This document shows positions 10,993-24,343 of a DNA stretch of 64,000 nt, one piece after another. Under the pieces are notes generated by a model. The model was not told the origin of the DNA. It did not search any database and was given only the letters and a program-made list of their open reading frames with translations. Positions within the stretch are counted from its first letter, which is position 1; the number at the start of each line of letters is the position of its first letter. Made by a program: the position numbers and the translations under genes. The DNA is from Brachyhypopomus gauderio (Eukaryota > Chordata > Actinopteri > Gymnotiformes > Hypopomidae): assembly GCF_052324685.1 (NCBI RefSeq), contig NC_135212.1:62001-126000 (forward strand). The letters are read 5' to 3'.

Positions 10993-12930
10993 TTAATCAA
11001 ATCCTTAATTTTCAAGATACAGTGATCAAATTTGGTGAAATGACTCAGTAGCTGATCCCTAACACTGCCCTGAATATCATATTGATGCCATTTGTTTATC
11101 CTCCCATTCTATCATTTCATTCATCCCTCCATCCTCCCATTGGAAACCTATGATTTAATCAAATCCTTCATTTTCAAGATACAGTGATCAAATTTGGTGA
11201 AATGACTCAGTAGCTGATCCCTAACACTGCCCTGAATATCATATTGATGCCATTTGTCTATCCTCCCATTCTATCATTTCATTCATCCCTCCATCCTCCC
11301 ATTGGAAACCATTGATTTATTCAAATCCTTAATTTTCAAGATACAGTGATCAAACTTGGTGACATGACTCAGTAGCTGATCCCTAACACTGCCCTGAATA
11401 TCATATTGATGCCATTTGTTTATCCTCCCATTCTATCATTTCATTCATCCCTCCATCCTCCCATTGGAAACCATTGATTTATTCAATCCCTTAATTTTCA
11501 AGATACAGTGATCAAACTTGGTGAAATGACTCAGTAGCTGATCCCTAACACTGCCCTGAATATCATATTGATGCCATTTGTCTATCCTCCCATTCTATCA
11601 TTTCATTCATCCCTCCATCCTCCCATTGGAAACCATTGATTTAATCAAATCCTTAATTTTCAAGATACAGTGATCAAACTTGGTGACATGACTCAGTAGC
11701 TGATCCCTAGCACCACACTGAATATCATATTGATGCCATTTGTCAATCCTCCCATTCTATCATTTCATTCATCCCTCCATCCACCCATTGGAAACCATTG
11801 ATTTAATCAAATCCTTAATTTTCAAGATACAGTGATCAAACCTTGTGACATGACTCAGTAGCTGATCCCTAGCACCGCACTGAATAGCATATTGATGCCA
11901 TTTGTCTATCCTCCCATTCTATCATTTCATTCATCCCTCCATCCTCCCATAAGAATCCATTGATTTCATCAATCCCTTAATTTTCAAGATACAGTGATCA
12001 AACCTGGTGACATGACTCAGTAGCTGATCCCTAGCACCGCACTGAATATCATATTGATGCCATTTGTCTATCCTCCCATTCTATCACTTCATTCATCCCT
12101 CCATCCTCTCATAGATAACTATTGATTGAATCAAATCCTTAATTTTCAAGATACAGTGATCAAACTTGGTGAAATGACTCAGTACCTGATCCCTAGCACT
12201 ATACTGAATGTCATATTGATGCCATTTGTCTATCCTCCTATTCTATCATTTCATTCATCCCTCCATCCTCCCATTGGAAACCATTGATTTAATTAAATCC
12301 TTAATTTTCAAGATACAGTGATCAAACTTGGTGAAATGACTCAGTAGCTGATCCCTAGCACTACACTGAATAGCATATTGATGCCATTTGTCTATCCTCC
12401 CATTCTATCATTTCATTCATCCCTCCATCCTCCCATTGGAAACCATTGATTTAATCAAATCCTTAATTTTCAAGATACGGTGATCAAACCTTGTGACATG
12501 ACTCAGTAGCTGATCCCTAGCACCGCACTGAATAGCATATTGATGCCATTTGTCTATCCTCCCATTCTATCATTTCATTCATCCCTCCATCCTCTCATAG
12601 ATAACCATTGATTTAATCAAATCCTTAATTTTCAAGATACAGTGATCAAACCTTGTGACATGACTCAGTAGCTGATCCCTAACACTGCACTGAATAACAT
12701 ATTGATGCCAATTGGCTATCCTCCCTTTCTATCATTTCATTCATCCCTCCATCCTCCCATAAGAATCCATTGATTTCATAAATCCCTTAATTTTCAAGAT
12801 ACAGTGATCAAACTTGGTGAAATGACTCAGTAGCAGATCCCTAGCACTACACTGAATGTCATATTGATGCAATTTGTCTATCCTCCCTTTCTATCATTTC
12901 ATTCATCCCTCCATCCTCCCATATGATTCA
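10993..12930 (+). repeat. 162 bp satellite array, right part (E2)
   Basis: About twelve monomers continuing the array interrupted at 6205. Monomers differ at recurrent positions (AAACTTGGTGAAATG / AAACCTTGTGACATG; CACTGCCCTG / CACCGCACTG), giving variant blocks shared with E4, E8 and E10. Confidence 0.93.
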
Positions 12931-14057
12931 ATTGGTTTTATAACTCAACCAGATGTATAGATAGAACAACTAAAACTGCTGCACTCACTCAACTGTGAAT
13001 ATACTAAATATGGTCTTACATGGTTTTAAACAATTTTTTCTTCTATTCATTCGTTTTCATCCCTCCATCCTCCCATAGGAAACCATTGATTTTTTTAACT
13101 GTTTCAGGTGTTAAGATAAATCAACTAAATTTGCTGTCCTTATTGAACTACTATGCTTTTCTGGGACCAACTATTATCATTTAACATACTTAACATTGTC
13201 TTCATGCTGTTACAACAAGCTTTGTCAAGCCAACTTAAAGTTTGTTCACAAACTTTACTTTCTAGTATTATATTGTACTTCTTCCATTCAGATTTTCGGT
13301 CATTTTCACAGGTCACAGTTTTTGAGCTAGAACCTTGAAAATTTGCAGGTTCGCAGATCTCATTGGTAAGAAGTGTGCTTGTGCTTTTGGGACATGTGGG
13401 ACATACGGTGTCCTCAGGACAAGTCCTCAAAGTGGACATTACCCCCATAGGGAGTGAATGGCGGCCTGTTCAGAAATGTCCCCAGTTAGAATGTGCTGTC
13501 ATGAAAAATCATCAAAAATCTCCTGGATAAACTGCTGTAAAATCCTGAAACGTTCACCTAGAAGCTCCATTTAAATTTTAAATGGGAGAGAAACTTGTCC
13601 TCTCTGGCACGCCGAGATATCTAATCATTTGATGAATTAGTTTTAGAGTTATGAGCATTTGTTTGGCACCAGACACAGAAAACTGCCCCATTGGCCCCCA
13701 TATAAATGTATGAGAATCAGAATCAGCTTTGTTGAGATTTTTGTGTGTTTTTAACTTGCCATAAATCAGTCATTTTAGGGTCAAACCACACCAAAATATA
13801 TCAAAATCATCAGCAAGGGGTCCTCTCTCACACAATCTCTTCGGTGAAGCGATAAGTTAAATGGGTCCCGAACTACGACCGTTTGTTCGGAGGGTGCAAA
13901 TCACATAAAACAAGGCTTCCCCACACAGAGTGGCAGTTATTTTTGAATGTCTCTCCCCCTCCCCCACACACGCACGCGCACACACCTGCATCTCTCTCAT
14001 ACCCACTCCACACAGTCAAACACATATACACCACACAGACACACACACATACATACA

Positions 14058-14465
14058 TGCAGATGGGGCAGATGGAGTAGAGGGGGCAGATGGAGTAGAG
14101 GGGGCAGATGGAGCAGAGGGGGCAGATGGAGCAGAGGGGCAGATGAGGGTGAGGGGCAAATGGGGCAGATAGAGCAGATGGAGCAGAGGGGGAGATGGAG
14201 CAGAGGGGCGAAGGGGCAGATGGAGCAGAGGGGCAGATGGAGCAGAGGGGCAGATGGAGCAGAGGGGCTGATGGGGCAAAGGGGCAGATGGAGCAGAGGG
14301 GCAGAAGGAGCTGAGGGGGAGATGGAGCAGAGGGGCGAAGGGGCAGATGGAGCAGAGGGGCAGATGGGGCAGAGGGGCGAAGGGGCAGATGGAGCAGAGG
14401 GGCAGATGGGGCAGGGGGGCAGATGGAGCAGAGGGGCAAATGAAGCAGAGGGGCAGATGGGCAGC
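14058..14465. repeat. 17-18 bp G-rich minisatellite
   Basis: More than twenty imperfect copies of GGGGCAGATGGAGCAGA. All long frames through it, on both strands, are repeat translations without protein features. Confidence 0.93.
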
Positions 14466-14469
14466 AGTG

Positions 14470-14760
14470 ATAACATTTAAACAACCTTTAACATTATTTA
14501 ACAGGTTTATCAACATTTAAACAACCTTTAACATTCTTTAGCAAGTTATCAACATTAAAACAACCTTTAACATCATTTAGCAGGTTATCAACATTTAAAC
14601 AGCCTTCATCATCATTTAGCAAGATGTCAACATTAAAACAACCTTTAACATTATTTAGCAGGTTATCAACATTTAAACAACCTTTAACATCATTTTAACA
14701 TTAATAACAAAACAACCTTTAACATTAGGTCATCAACATTCAAAACAGCCTTTTTAGCTG
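14470..14760. repeat. ~39 bp minisatellite
   Basis: Seven or so copies of a unit with AACAACCTTTAACAT and TTTAGCAGGTTATC. A remnant (AAACAACCTTTAACATTAGG) lies at the same place near the end of E6 (about 45875). Confidence 0.85.
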
Positions 14761-14807
14761 CTTTGTCAAGCCAACATAAAGTTTGTTCACGAACTTTGCC
14801 TTTCTAG

Positions 14808-17800
14808 TTATTATTATTATTCCGACTCGTAAAAATTTGACACGCTATTTCGTCCACAGCTTTTAAGATAGAACCACCAAACTTTGTAGGAACCTCCGCC
14901 CTATATCAGAATAGTGTGCTTGTGCTTTATAGAAAGATACACCACCTGCCTCCACCCTTTTTATGCCTCCAACCGAGCCATTTTTCCCATAGACTTGCAT
15001 GGGACCAATTTTCAAACTGCTCTCATTTTGTCAGATTTCAAGATAAATCCACCAAACTCGATATACATGGTCCAGTGATGGAAAGAACGAAAACAACAAC
15101 TTTTCACAACTCTATCACTCTTTTATCCCTTCTTTTTCATCCCTTCTTTTTCACCCATTCACTTCCATTCATTTTTCACTGCCTTGTAGCTCGTATGTTT
15201 TACATGCTATTACCACCAAAATCACTAGATATAGTACATCTGGTCTGATATCAGTAAAGATACAACTATTTTTTACCACTCATTTTGTATTCATCCTTTT
15301 TTCATCCCTCCATTCTCCCATAGAAATACATTGATTTTATAACTACATCAGCTGTATAGATAGTACAACTATATCTGCTGTACTGACTAAGCTGTATATA
15401 TGCTACACATGGTGGTATATGGTCTTATATGGTCTAAAACAGCTTTTTATTTTCTTCTATTCATTCTTTTTTCATTCCTTCATCCCTCCATCCTCCCATT
15501 GGAAACAACTAATATAACTCAATCAGCTGTTTAGATAGATCAACTAAACATGCTATTCCAATTCAATCTTATATATGATAAACATAGTGTTATATGGTCT
15601 TATATGGTCTAAAACAGCTTTTTTATTTTCTTCTATTCATTCTTTTTTCATTCCTTCATCCCTCCATCCTCCCATTGAAAACCACTGATAAAACTGAATC
15701 AGATGTATAGATAGAACAACTAAATCTGCTGTACTGATTCAACTGTTAATATGATAAATATGCTGTTATATGGTCTAAAACAGCTTTTTATTTTCTTCTA
15801 TTCATTCTTTTTTCATTCCTTCATCCCTCCATCCTCCCATTGGAAACAACTAATATAACTCAATCAGCTGTTTAGATAGATCAACTAAACATGCTATTCC
15901 AATTCAATCTTATATATGATAAACATAGTGTTATATGGTCTTATATGGTCTAAAACAGCTTTTTATTTTCTTCTATTCATTCTTTTTTCATTCCTTCATC
16001 CCTCCATCCTCCCATTGAAAACCACTGATAAAACTGAATCAGATGTATAGATAGAACAACTAAATCTGCTGTACTGATTCAACTGTTAATATGATAAATA
16101 TGCTGTTATATGGTCTAAAACAGCTTTTTATTTTCTTCTATTCATTCTTTTTTCATTCCTTCATCCCTCCATCCTCCCATTGGAAACAACTAATATAACT
16201 CAATCAGCTGTTTAGATAGAACAACTAAAAATGCTATTCCAATTCAATTGTATATATGCTAAACATGATGTTATATGGTCTTATATGGTCTAAAACAGTT
16301 TTTTCTTTTCTTCTATTCATTCTTTTTCATCCTTTCATCCCTCCATCCTCCCATTGGAAACCATTGATTTAATCAAATCCTTAATTTTCAAGATACAGTG
16401 ATCAAACCTTGTGACATGACTCAGTAGCTGATCCCTAGCACCGCACTGAATAGCATATTGATGCCATTTGTCTATCCTCCCATTCTATCACTTCATTCAT
16501 CCCTCCATCCTCTCATAGACAACCATTGATTTAATCAAATCCTTAATTTTCAAGATACAGTGATCAAACCTTGTGACATGACTCAGTCACTGATCCCTAG
16601 CACCGCACTGAATAGCATATTGATACCATTTGTCTATCCTCCCATTCTATCATTTCATTCATCCCTCCATCCTCCCATTGGAAACCATTGATTTAGTCAA
16701 ATCCCTAATTTTCAAGATACAGTGATCAAACTTGGTGACATGACTCAGTAGCTGATCCCTAGCACCGCACTGAATAGCATATTGATGCCATTTGTCTATC
16801 CTCCCATTCTATCATTTCATTCATCCCTCCATCCTCCCATTGGAAACCATTGATTTAATCAAATCCTTAATTTTCAAAATACAGTGACTAACCTTGTGAC
16901 ATGACACAGTAGCTGATCCCTAGCACCGCACTGAATAGCATATTGATGCCATTTGTCTATCCTCCCATTCTATCATTTCATTCATCCCTCCATCCTCCCA
17001 TTGGAAACCTATGATTTAATCAAAACCTTAATTTTCAAGATACAGTGATCAAATTTGGTGAAATGACTCAGTAGCTGATCCCTAACACTGCCCTGAATAT
17101 CATATTGATGCCATTTGTTTATCCTCCCATTCTATCATTTCATTCATCCCTCCATCCTCCCATTGGAAACCATTGATTTATTCAATCCCTTAATTTTCAA
17201 GATACAGTGATCAAACTTGGTGAAATGACTCAGTAGCTGATCCCTAACACTGCCCTGAATATCATATTGATGCCATTTGTCTATCCTCCCATTCTATCAT
17301 TTCATTCATCCCTCCATCCTCCCATTGGAAACCATTGATTTAATCAAATCCTTAATTTTCAAGATACAGTGATCAAATTTGGTGAAATGACTCAGTAGCT
17401 GATCCCTAACACTGCCCTGAATATCATATTGATGCCATTTGTTTATCCTCCCATTCTATCATTTCATTCATCCCTCCATCCTCCCATTGGAAACCATTGA
17501 TTTATTCAATCCCTTAATTTTCAAGATACAGTGATCAAACTTGGTGAAATGACTCAGTAGCTGATCCCTAACACTGCCCTGAATATCATATTGATGCCAT
17601 TTGTCTATCCTCCCATTCTATCATTTCATTCATCCCTCCATCCTGCCATTGGAAACCATTGATTTAATCAAATCCTTCATTTTCAAGATACAGTGATCAA
17701 ACCTTGTGACATGACTCAGTAGCTGATCCCTAGCACCGCACTGAATATCATATTGATGCCATTTGTCTATCCTCCCATTCTATCATTTCATTCATCCCTC

Positions 17801-18802
17801 CATCCTCCCATTGGAAACCATTGATTTAATCAAATCCTTAATTTTCAAGATACAGTGATCAAATTTGGTGAAATGACTCAGTAGCTGATCCCTAACACTG
17901 CCCTGAATATCATATTGATGCCATTTGTTTATCCTCCCATTCTATCATTTCATTCATCCCTCCATCCTCCCATTGGAAACCATTGATTTATTCAATCCCT
18001 TAATTTTCAAGATACAGTGATCAAACTTGGTGAAATGACTCAGTAGCTGATCCCTAACACTGCCCTGAATATCATATTGATGCCATTTGTCTATCCTCCC
18101 ATTCTATCATTTCATTCATCCCTCCATCCTCCCATTGGAAACCATTGATTTAATCAAATCCTTCATTTTCAAGATACAGTGATCAAACCTTGTGACATGA
18201 CTCAGTAGCTGATCCCTAGCACCGCACTGAATATCATATTGATGCCATTTGTCTATCCTCCCATTCTATCATTTCATTCATCCCTCCATCCTCCCATTGG
18301 AAACCATGGATTTAATCAAATCCTTAATTTTCAAGATACAGTGATCAAACCTTGTGACATGACTCAGTAGCTGATCCTCAGCACCGCACTGAATATCATA
18401 TTGATGACATTTGTCTGTCCTCCCATTCTATCATTTCATTCATCCCTCCATCCTCCCATAAGAATCCATTGATTTTATAACTCCATCAGATGTATAGATT
18501 TAACAACTAAATCTGATATAGTGACTCAACTGTAAATATACTAAATATGGTCTTACATGGTGTTAAACAGTTTTTTCGTCTATTCATTCGTTTTCATCCC
18601 TCCATCCTCCCATAGGAAACAATTGATTTTTAAACTGTTTCAGCTGTTAAGATAAAACAAACTATATTTGCTGTCCTTATTGAACTACTATGCTTTTCTG
18701 GGACCAACTATTATTATTTAACATACTTAACATTGTCTTCATGCTGTTACAACAAGCTTTGTCAAGCCAACTTAAAGTTTGTTCACAAACTTTACTTTCT
18801 AG
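14808..18802 (+). mobile_element. E4: satellite-bearing Helitron-like element (5' truncated)
   Basis: Same 5' truncated form as E2 and E8: the (TTA)n run directly precedes TTCCGACTCG and the conserved head. It carries one more 341 bp dimer than E2 and E8, then the 162 bp array, then the terminal block (GCTTTGTCAAGCCAACTT, hairpin, CTAG at 18799-18802). No piggyBac is present, so it is a natural empty-site relative of E2. Confidence 0.6.
16350..18470 (+). repeat. 162 bp satellite array (E4)
   Basis: About thirteen monomers. A block of two variant monomers is repeated in the same order near 17340-17660 and 17820-18140, so the array has grown by duplication of multi-monomer blocks as well as single units. 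Confidence 0.93.
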
Positions 18803-18804
18803 TT

Positions 18805-18828
18805 AAGTTGGCTTGACAAAGCCAACTT
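18805..18828 (+). repeat. 5' terminal foldback of E5
   Basis: A 10 bp stem (AAGTTGGCTT / AAGCCAACTT) with loop GACA. Its first 18 bases are the exact complement of GCTTTGTCAAGCCAACTT near the 3' end of every type A element, so it is also half of a subterminal inverted repeat. Equivalent copies: 45983-46006, 53170-53193, 56704-56726 and 60550-60573; type B version at 41382-41407. Confidence 0.85.
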
Positions 18829-19899
18829 ACTGTTCTTCTTATTCTTCTTAATATTATTATTATTATTCTTCCGCTGAAAAATTTAGAACGCTATTTCGTC
18901 CACAGCTTTTAAGATAGAACCACCAAACTTTGTAGGAACCTCCGCCCCATATCAGAATAGTGTGCTACTGCTTTATAGAAAGATACACCACCTGCCTCCA
19001 CCTTTTTTATGCCTCCAACCGAGCCATTTTTCCCATAGACTTTCATGGGGACAATTTTCAAACTGCTCTCATTTTGTCAGATTTCAAGATAAAACCACAA
19101 AACTCGATATACATGGTCCAGTGATGGAAAGAACGAAAACAACAACTTTTCACAACTCTATCACTCTTTTATCCCTTCTTTTTCATCCCTTCTTTTTCAC
19201 CCATTCACTTCCATTCATTTTTCACTGCCTTCTAGCTCGTATGTTTTATATGCTATTACCACCAAAATCACTAGATATAGTACATCTGGTCTGATATCAA
19301 TAAAGATACAATTATTTTTCACCACTCATTCTTTATTCATCCTTTTTTCATCCCTCCATCTTCTCATAGGAATACATTGATTTTACAACTACATCAGCTG
19401 TATAGATAGTACAACTAAATCTGCTGTACTGACTCAGCTGTATATATGCTAAACATGATGTTACATGGTCTTATATGGTCTAAAACAGCTTTTTATTTTC
19501 TTCTATTCATTATTTTATCATCCCTTCATCCCTCCATCCTCCCATTGAAAACCACTGATATAACTGAATCAGATGTATAAGTAGAACAACTAAATCTGTT
19601 GTACTGATTCAACTGTTAATATGATAAATATGCTGTTATATGGTCTAAAACAGCATTTTGTTTTCTTCTGTTCTTTCTTTTTACATCACTTCATCCCTCC
19701 ATCCTCCCATTAGAAACCACTGATATAACTCAATCATATGTAAAGACTGAACAACTAAAATTGCTATACCAATTCAACTGTATATATGCTAAACATGGTC
19801 TTATATGGTCTTATATGGTCTAAAACAGCTTTTTATTTTCTTCTATTCATTCTTTTTTCATCCCTTCATCCCTCCATCCTCCCATAGGATTACATTGGT

Positions 19900-22650
19900 T
19901 TCATAACTCCCTTAACTTTCAAGATACAGTGATCAAACTTGGTGAAATGACTCACTACCTGATCCCTAGCACTGCACTGAATAACATATTGATGCCATGT
20001 GTCTATCCTCCCCTTCTATCATTTCATTCATCCCTCCATCCTCCCATAAGAATCCATTGATTTAATCAAATCCTTAATTTTCAAGATATAGTGATCAAAC
20101 TTGGTGACATGACTCATTACCTCATCCCTAGCACTGCATTGAATATCATATTGATGCCATTTGTTTATCCTCCCATTCTATCATTTCATTCATCCCTCCA
20201 TCCTCCCATTGGAAACCATTGATTTAATCAAATCCTTAATTTTCAAGATACAGTGATCAAACTTGGTGACATGACTCACTACCTCATCCCTAGCACTGCA
20301 CTGAATATCATATTGATGCCATTTGTTTATCCTCCCATTCTATCATTTCATTCATCCCTCCATCCTCCCATTGGAAACCATTGATTTAATCAAATCCTTA
20401 ATTTTCAAGATACAGTGATCAAACTTGGTGACATGACTCATTACCTCATCCCTAGCACTGCACTGAATATCATATTGATGCCATTTGTTTATCCTCCCAT
20501 TCTATCATTTCATTCATCCCTCCATCCTCCCATTGGAAACCATTGATTTAATCAAATCCTTAATTTTCAAGATACAGTGATCAAACCTTGTGACATGACT
20601 CAGTAGCTGATCCCTAGCACCGCACTGAATAGCATATTGATGTCATTTGTCTATCCTCCCATTCTATCATTTCATTCATCCCTCCATCCTCCCATTGGAA
20701 ACCATTGATTTAATCAAATCCTTAATTTTCAAGATACAGGGATCAAACTTGGTGACATGACTCAGTAGCTGATCCCTAACACTGCCCTGAGTATCATATT
20801 GATGCCATTTGTTTATCCTCCCATTCTATCATTTCAATCATCCCTCCATCCTCCCATTGGAAACCATTGATTTAATCAAATCCTTAATTTTCAAGATACA
20901 GTGATCAAACTTGGTGACATGACTTACTACCTCATCCCTAGCACTGCACTGAATATCATATTGATGCCATTTGTTTATCCTCCCAATCTATCATTTCATT
21001 CATCCCTCCATCCTCCCATAGATAACCATTGATTTCATCAATCTCTTAATTTTCAAGATACAGTGATCAAACTTGGTGAAATGACTCAGTAGCTGATCCC
21101 TAGCACCACACTGAATAGCATATTGATGCCATTTGTCTATCCTCCCATTCTATCATTTCATTCATCCCTCCATCCTCCCATAATAATCCATTGATATCAT
21201 CAATCCCTTAATTTTCAAGATACAGTGATCAAACTTGGTGAAATGACTCAGTAGCTGATCCCTAGCACCGCACTGAATAGCATATTGATGCCATTTGTCT
21301 ATCCTCCCATTCTATCATTTCATTCATCCCTCCATCCTCCCATTGGAAACCATTGATTTAATCAAATCCTTAATTTTCAAGATACAGTGATCAAACTTGG
21401 TGACATGACTCAGTAGCTGATCCCTAGCACTGCACTGAATATCATATTGATGCCATTTGTCTATCCTCCCATTCTATCATTTCATTCATCCCTCCATCCT
21501 CCCATTGGAAACCATTGATTTAATCAAATCCTTAATTTTCAAGATACAGTGATCAAACTTGGTGACATGACTCAGTAGCTGATCCCTAGCACTGCACTGA
21601 ATATCATATTGATGCCATTTGTCTATCCTCCCATTCTATCATTTCATTCATCCCTCCATCCTCCCATTGGAAACCATTGATTTAATCAAATCCTTAATTT
21701 TCAAGATACAGTGATCAAACTTGGTGAAATGACTCAGTAGCTGATCCCTAGCACTGCACTTAATATCATATTGATGCCATTTGTCTATCCTCCGTTTTTA
21801 TTATTTCAATCATCCCTCCATACTCTCATAGTAACCCATTGATTTACTAACTGCCTTAATTTTCAAGATACAGTGATCAAACCTTGTGACATGACTCAGT
21901 AGCTGATCCCTAGCACCGCACTGAATATCATATTGATGCCATTTGTCTATCCTCCCCTTCTATCATTTCATTCATCCCTCCATCCTCCCATTGAGAACCA
22001 GTGATTTTCTAACTGCCTTAATTTTCAAGATACAGTGATCAAACTTGGTGAAATGACTCAGTAGCTGATCCCTAGCACTACACTGAATATCATATTGATG
22101 CCATTTGTCTATCCTCCCATTCTATCATTTCATTCATCCCTCCATCCTCCCATTGGAAACCATTGATTTAATCAATCCTTAATTTTCAAGATACAGTGAT
22201 CAAACTTGGTGAAATGACTCAGTAGCTGATCCCTAGCACTGCACTTAATATCATATTGATGCCATTTGTCTATCCTCCGTTTTTATCATTTCAATCATCC
22301 CTCTATACTCTCATAGTAACCCATTGATTTACTAACTGCCTTAATTTTCAAGATACAGTGATCAAACTTGGTGAAAGTACTCAATAGCTGATGCCTGTCA
22401 ATGTACTGAAGATCATATTGATGCCATTTGTCTATCCTTCCCTTCTATCATTTCATTCATCCCTCCATCTTCCCATAAGAATCCATTGATGTTAAAAATT
22501 CCTTAATTTTCAAGATACAGTGATCAAGCTTGGTGAAATGACTAAGTAGCTGATCCCTAGCCCTGCACTGAATAACATATTGATGCTATTTGTCTATCCT
22601 ACCTTTCTATCATTTCATTCATCCCTCCATCCTCCCATAGCAACCCACTG
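19900..22650 (+). repeat. 162 bp satellite array (E5)
   Basis: About seventeen monomers, more diverse than in E8-E11. From 22650 to 22959 only decayed pieces remain (TCCCTCCATCCTCCCAT-like words). Confidence 0.92.
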
Positions 22651-22959
22651 ATTTTACTTTTTAATTTTCATTTTACAACGATCAAACTTGGTGACATGAT
22701 TCAGGAGTCGATCGCTAGCACTACACATCTGCTCCCCTTTTATCCTTTATCATCCTTCTGTCCTGTCATAGGAAACCACTCATTTATAATAAACTTCATT
22801 GTCAAGTTATTTTCATCATATATGTTGGTTACATCCAGAAAATTTGAATGCTAAGCACCAATTTGACTTTCATTGTGATGGGTTGTTTATGTCTCCACCT
22901 TCTATTTTTTCATTCATCCTTACATCCTATCATAGAAACATTTAGATTTTTGATCTCCC

Positions 22960-23319
22960 TGTGATTGGGCAGAAGCAGCAGGAGACGTTAAAGGTGTTGT
23001 CTAGACTTTATTGTCCATAACAAGCAAAACAACAAATGCCAGGCAAAAATAAAGGCACAGATGTGCAGAACAACTAAGAGCAATAAACACAAGGGTGACA
23101 GGCTCACAGGCGGCAGCACTTGCAGGTCAGGCTTGAGGAATATGCAGCACTGGATGACGGGACCTTTAGGTAGGAAAGGAATGTGGAAAGGAATGTGAAG
23201 ATTGTGAAACAGGTGGGCTGCATCAGTACTCTGGTGACTGAGACTGTGGGAGTGGTGTAGAGGGGGTGTGTCAGGAAGTTCGCTTCTCCCCTGAGCCCCG
23301 GTCCTGGCCTACCATGACA
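22960..23319. mobile_element. Solo LTR-like element with 5 bp target duplication
   Basis: Begins TGTGATTGGG and ends CCATGACA, so it has TG..CA ends, and is flanked on both sides by CTCCC (22955-22959 and 23320-23324). The length (360 bp) and 5 bp duplication fit a solo LTR. No coding sequence is present. The family is not identified; related ends lie at 3102, 3273 and 7499. Confidence 0.65.
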
Positions 23320-23731
23320 CTCCCATAATTATAAAATTATGGCCTAAATTTAAATTTAAATTTATTTTTAAATTAAATTATAACACCAAACTGCATTCCA
23401 TAATAATGTTACTCTTTTGGAACCATAGCTATTTCAAAATATTCGGCTATGACTAAACATTTTCCATATTAATTTAACAAATACAAACACACTAAATTAA
23501 ATTTGTACCATTTGCATTGTGCTTACAATAAACACAAATAAATCATTATATATTCAATATTACAGTGTGTATTACAAAATTAGTAGCTACACTTGGTACA
23601 CTTAGAAGCTCTTTTTGTGTCTTCTGTCAGGTTGCAGTCCTGGTGATGTGTCCAGTTGTTGCCACCAGCTGAAACTGGAGAAAGTCTTAGTTAGACACCT
23701 AATACTTTGTTCACAGCTGCACAAATACATG

Positions 23732-23790
<59 letters not shown>

Positions 23791-24343
23791 AGAGATGATA
23801 AAAAAAAACATACTTACGTATTCTTGAGGCACTACACGTGGTGGCAGCCTGGGACGTGCTGCTTGGATAGCAGCTTCCTCTTGAATCCAAGCCCCATCCT
23901 GTTTGGAGTTTGCACATTTACCTTGACAAAAAACTGCATAACATTGACACATTTACATCTGGATACTCCAGTTCCAACCCAAATTCCAAAGGTGCGCATG
24001 GTTTGGCATCTGTAAATGTTCCAAAGGCTCTTTAAGTACAAATGTTTCTGCTCATAATTTTTTTTTAGTATATGATTCACTTTCCTTTGACATTTTAATT
24101 TTACATCTTCAGTATTCAAATATTCAGACTACACATTGAACAAGGTTTAAAGGATTATATCACACTACAACATGCATATTTTTTTAGAATTTCTTTATCT
24201 GTAAGATGACAGCATTTCATTTATCCTGAAATCATTTATATGTTCAACCATGATTTTTTTTTTTTAAGTCTATCACTTTAAAAAATGTTATTCATTAAAA
24301 CAACACAGAACTATTACATGATTTACTGATAAATCTGTTGATT
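23320..24343. other. Helentron 3' flank (minus strand): hairpin, poly(A) signal, possible extra exons
   Basis: Reading the minus strand from the Rep/helicase stop, a possible exon ends at GAATAC/GTAAGT (about 23817). A possible later exon begins after TTTCAG (about 23671), with a (CA)n tract in the intron between them; no reading frame could be confirmed. An AATAAA on the minus strand lies at about 23361-23366. The inverted repeat CCATAATT..AATTATGG (8 bp stem, 4 nt loop, 23322-23341) lies at the far edge and could be a 3' hairpin of the Helentron itself. Confidence 0.3.
23735..23787. repeat. (AC)n microsatellite
   Basis: Uninterrupted AC run of about 26 repeats, followed by a short AG run. 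Open frames across it are artefacts. Confidence 0.97.

Larger units (their letters stand above)
4490..13265 (+). mobile_element. E2: satellite-bearing Helitron-like element interrupted by piggyBac
   Basis: It starts directly after the CTAG of E1 with a (TTA)n run and lacks the foldback start seen in E5, E7, E9, E10 and E11. This suggests a deletion between two TTA-rich tracts. It then has the conserved ~400 bp head (CGCTATTTCGTCCACAGC and on), ~170 bp monomers, a 162 bp array split by a piggyBac insertion at 6206-10992, and the 3' terminus (hairpin 13237-13256, CTAG 13262-13265). Without the piggyBac and one TTAA it is 3985 bp, almost the length of E4 (3995 bp), which has the same 5' truncation. 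Confidence 0.6.
13266..14807 (+). mobile_element. E3: type B element of the head-to-tail series (5' truncated)
   Basis: It follows the CTAG of E2. Its head matches E6 (TTTTGAGCTAGAACCTTGAAA at about 13320 and 41491), not the type A head. Inside are a 17-18 bp G-rich minisatellite and a ~39 bp minisatellite. The 3' terminus is a variant of the common one: GCTTTGTCAAGCCAACATAA, hairpin AAAGTTTGTTCACGAACTTT, then GCCTTTCTAG ending at 14807. The start foldback present in E6 is missing here. Confidence 0.55.

Noticed and set aside
10993..12930. Regularly spaced repeats as a possible CRISPR array
   Set aside because: Units are contiguous 162 bp monomers with no unique spacers, in a eukaryotic context.
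13873..14516. Long frames on both strands rich in Ala/Pro/Ser or Gly/Arg
   Set aside because: They are translations of the 17-18 bp minisatellite; all frames are open because the unit lacks stop codons.
23602..24119. Small minus-strand frames around the (CA)n tract as a real gene
   Set aside because: Several candidate exon joints exist but none gives a consistent frame with recognisable protein features; kept only as a note in the flank entry.
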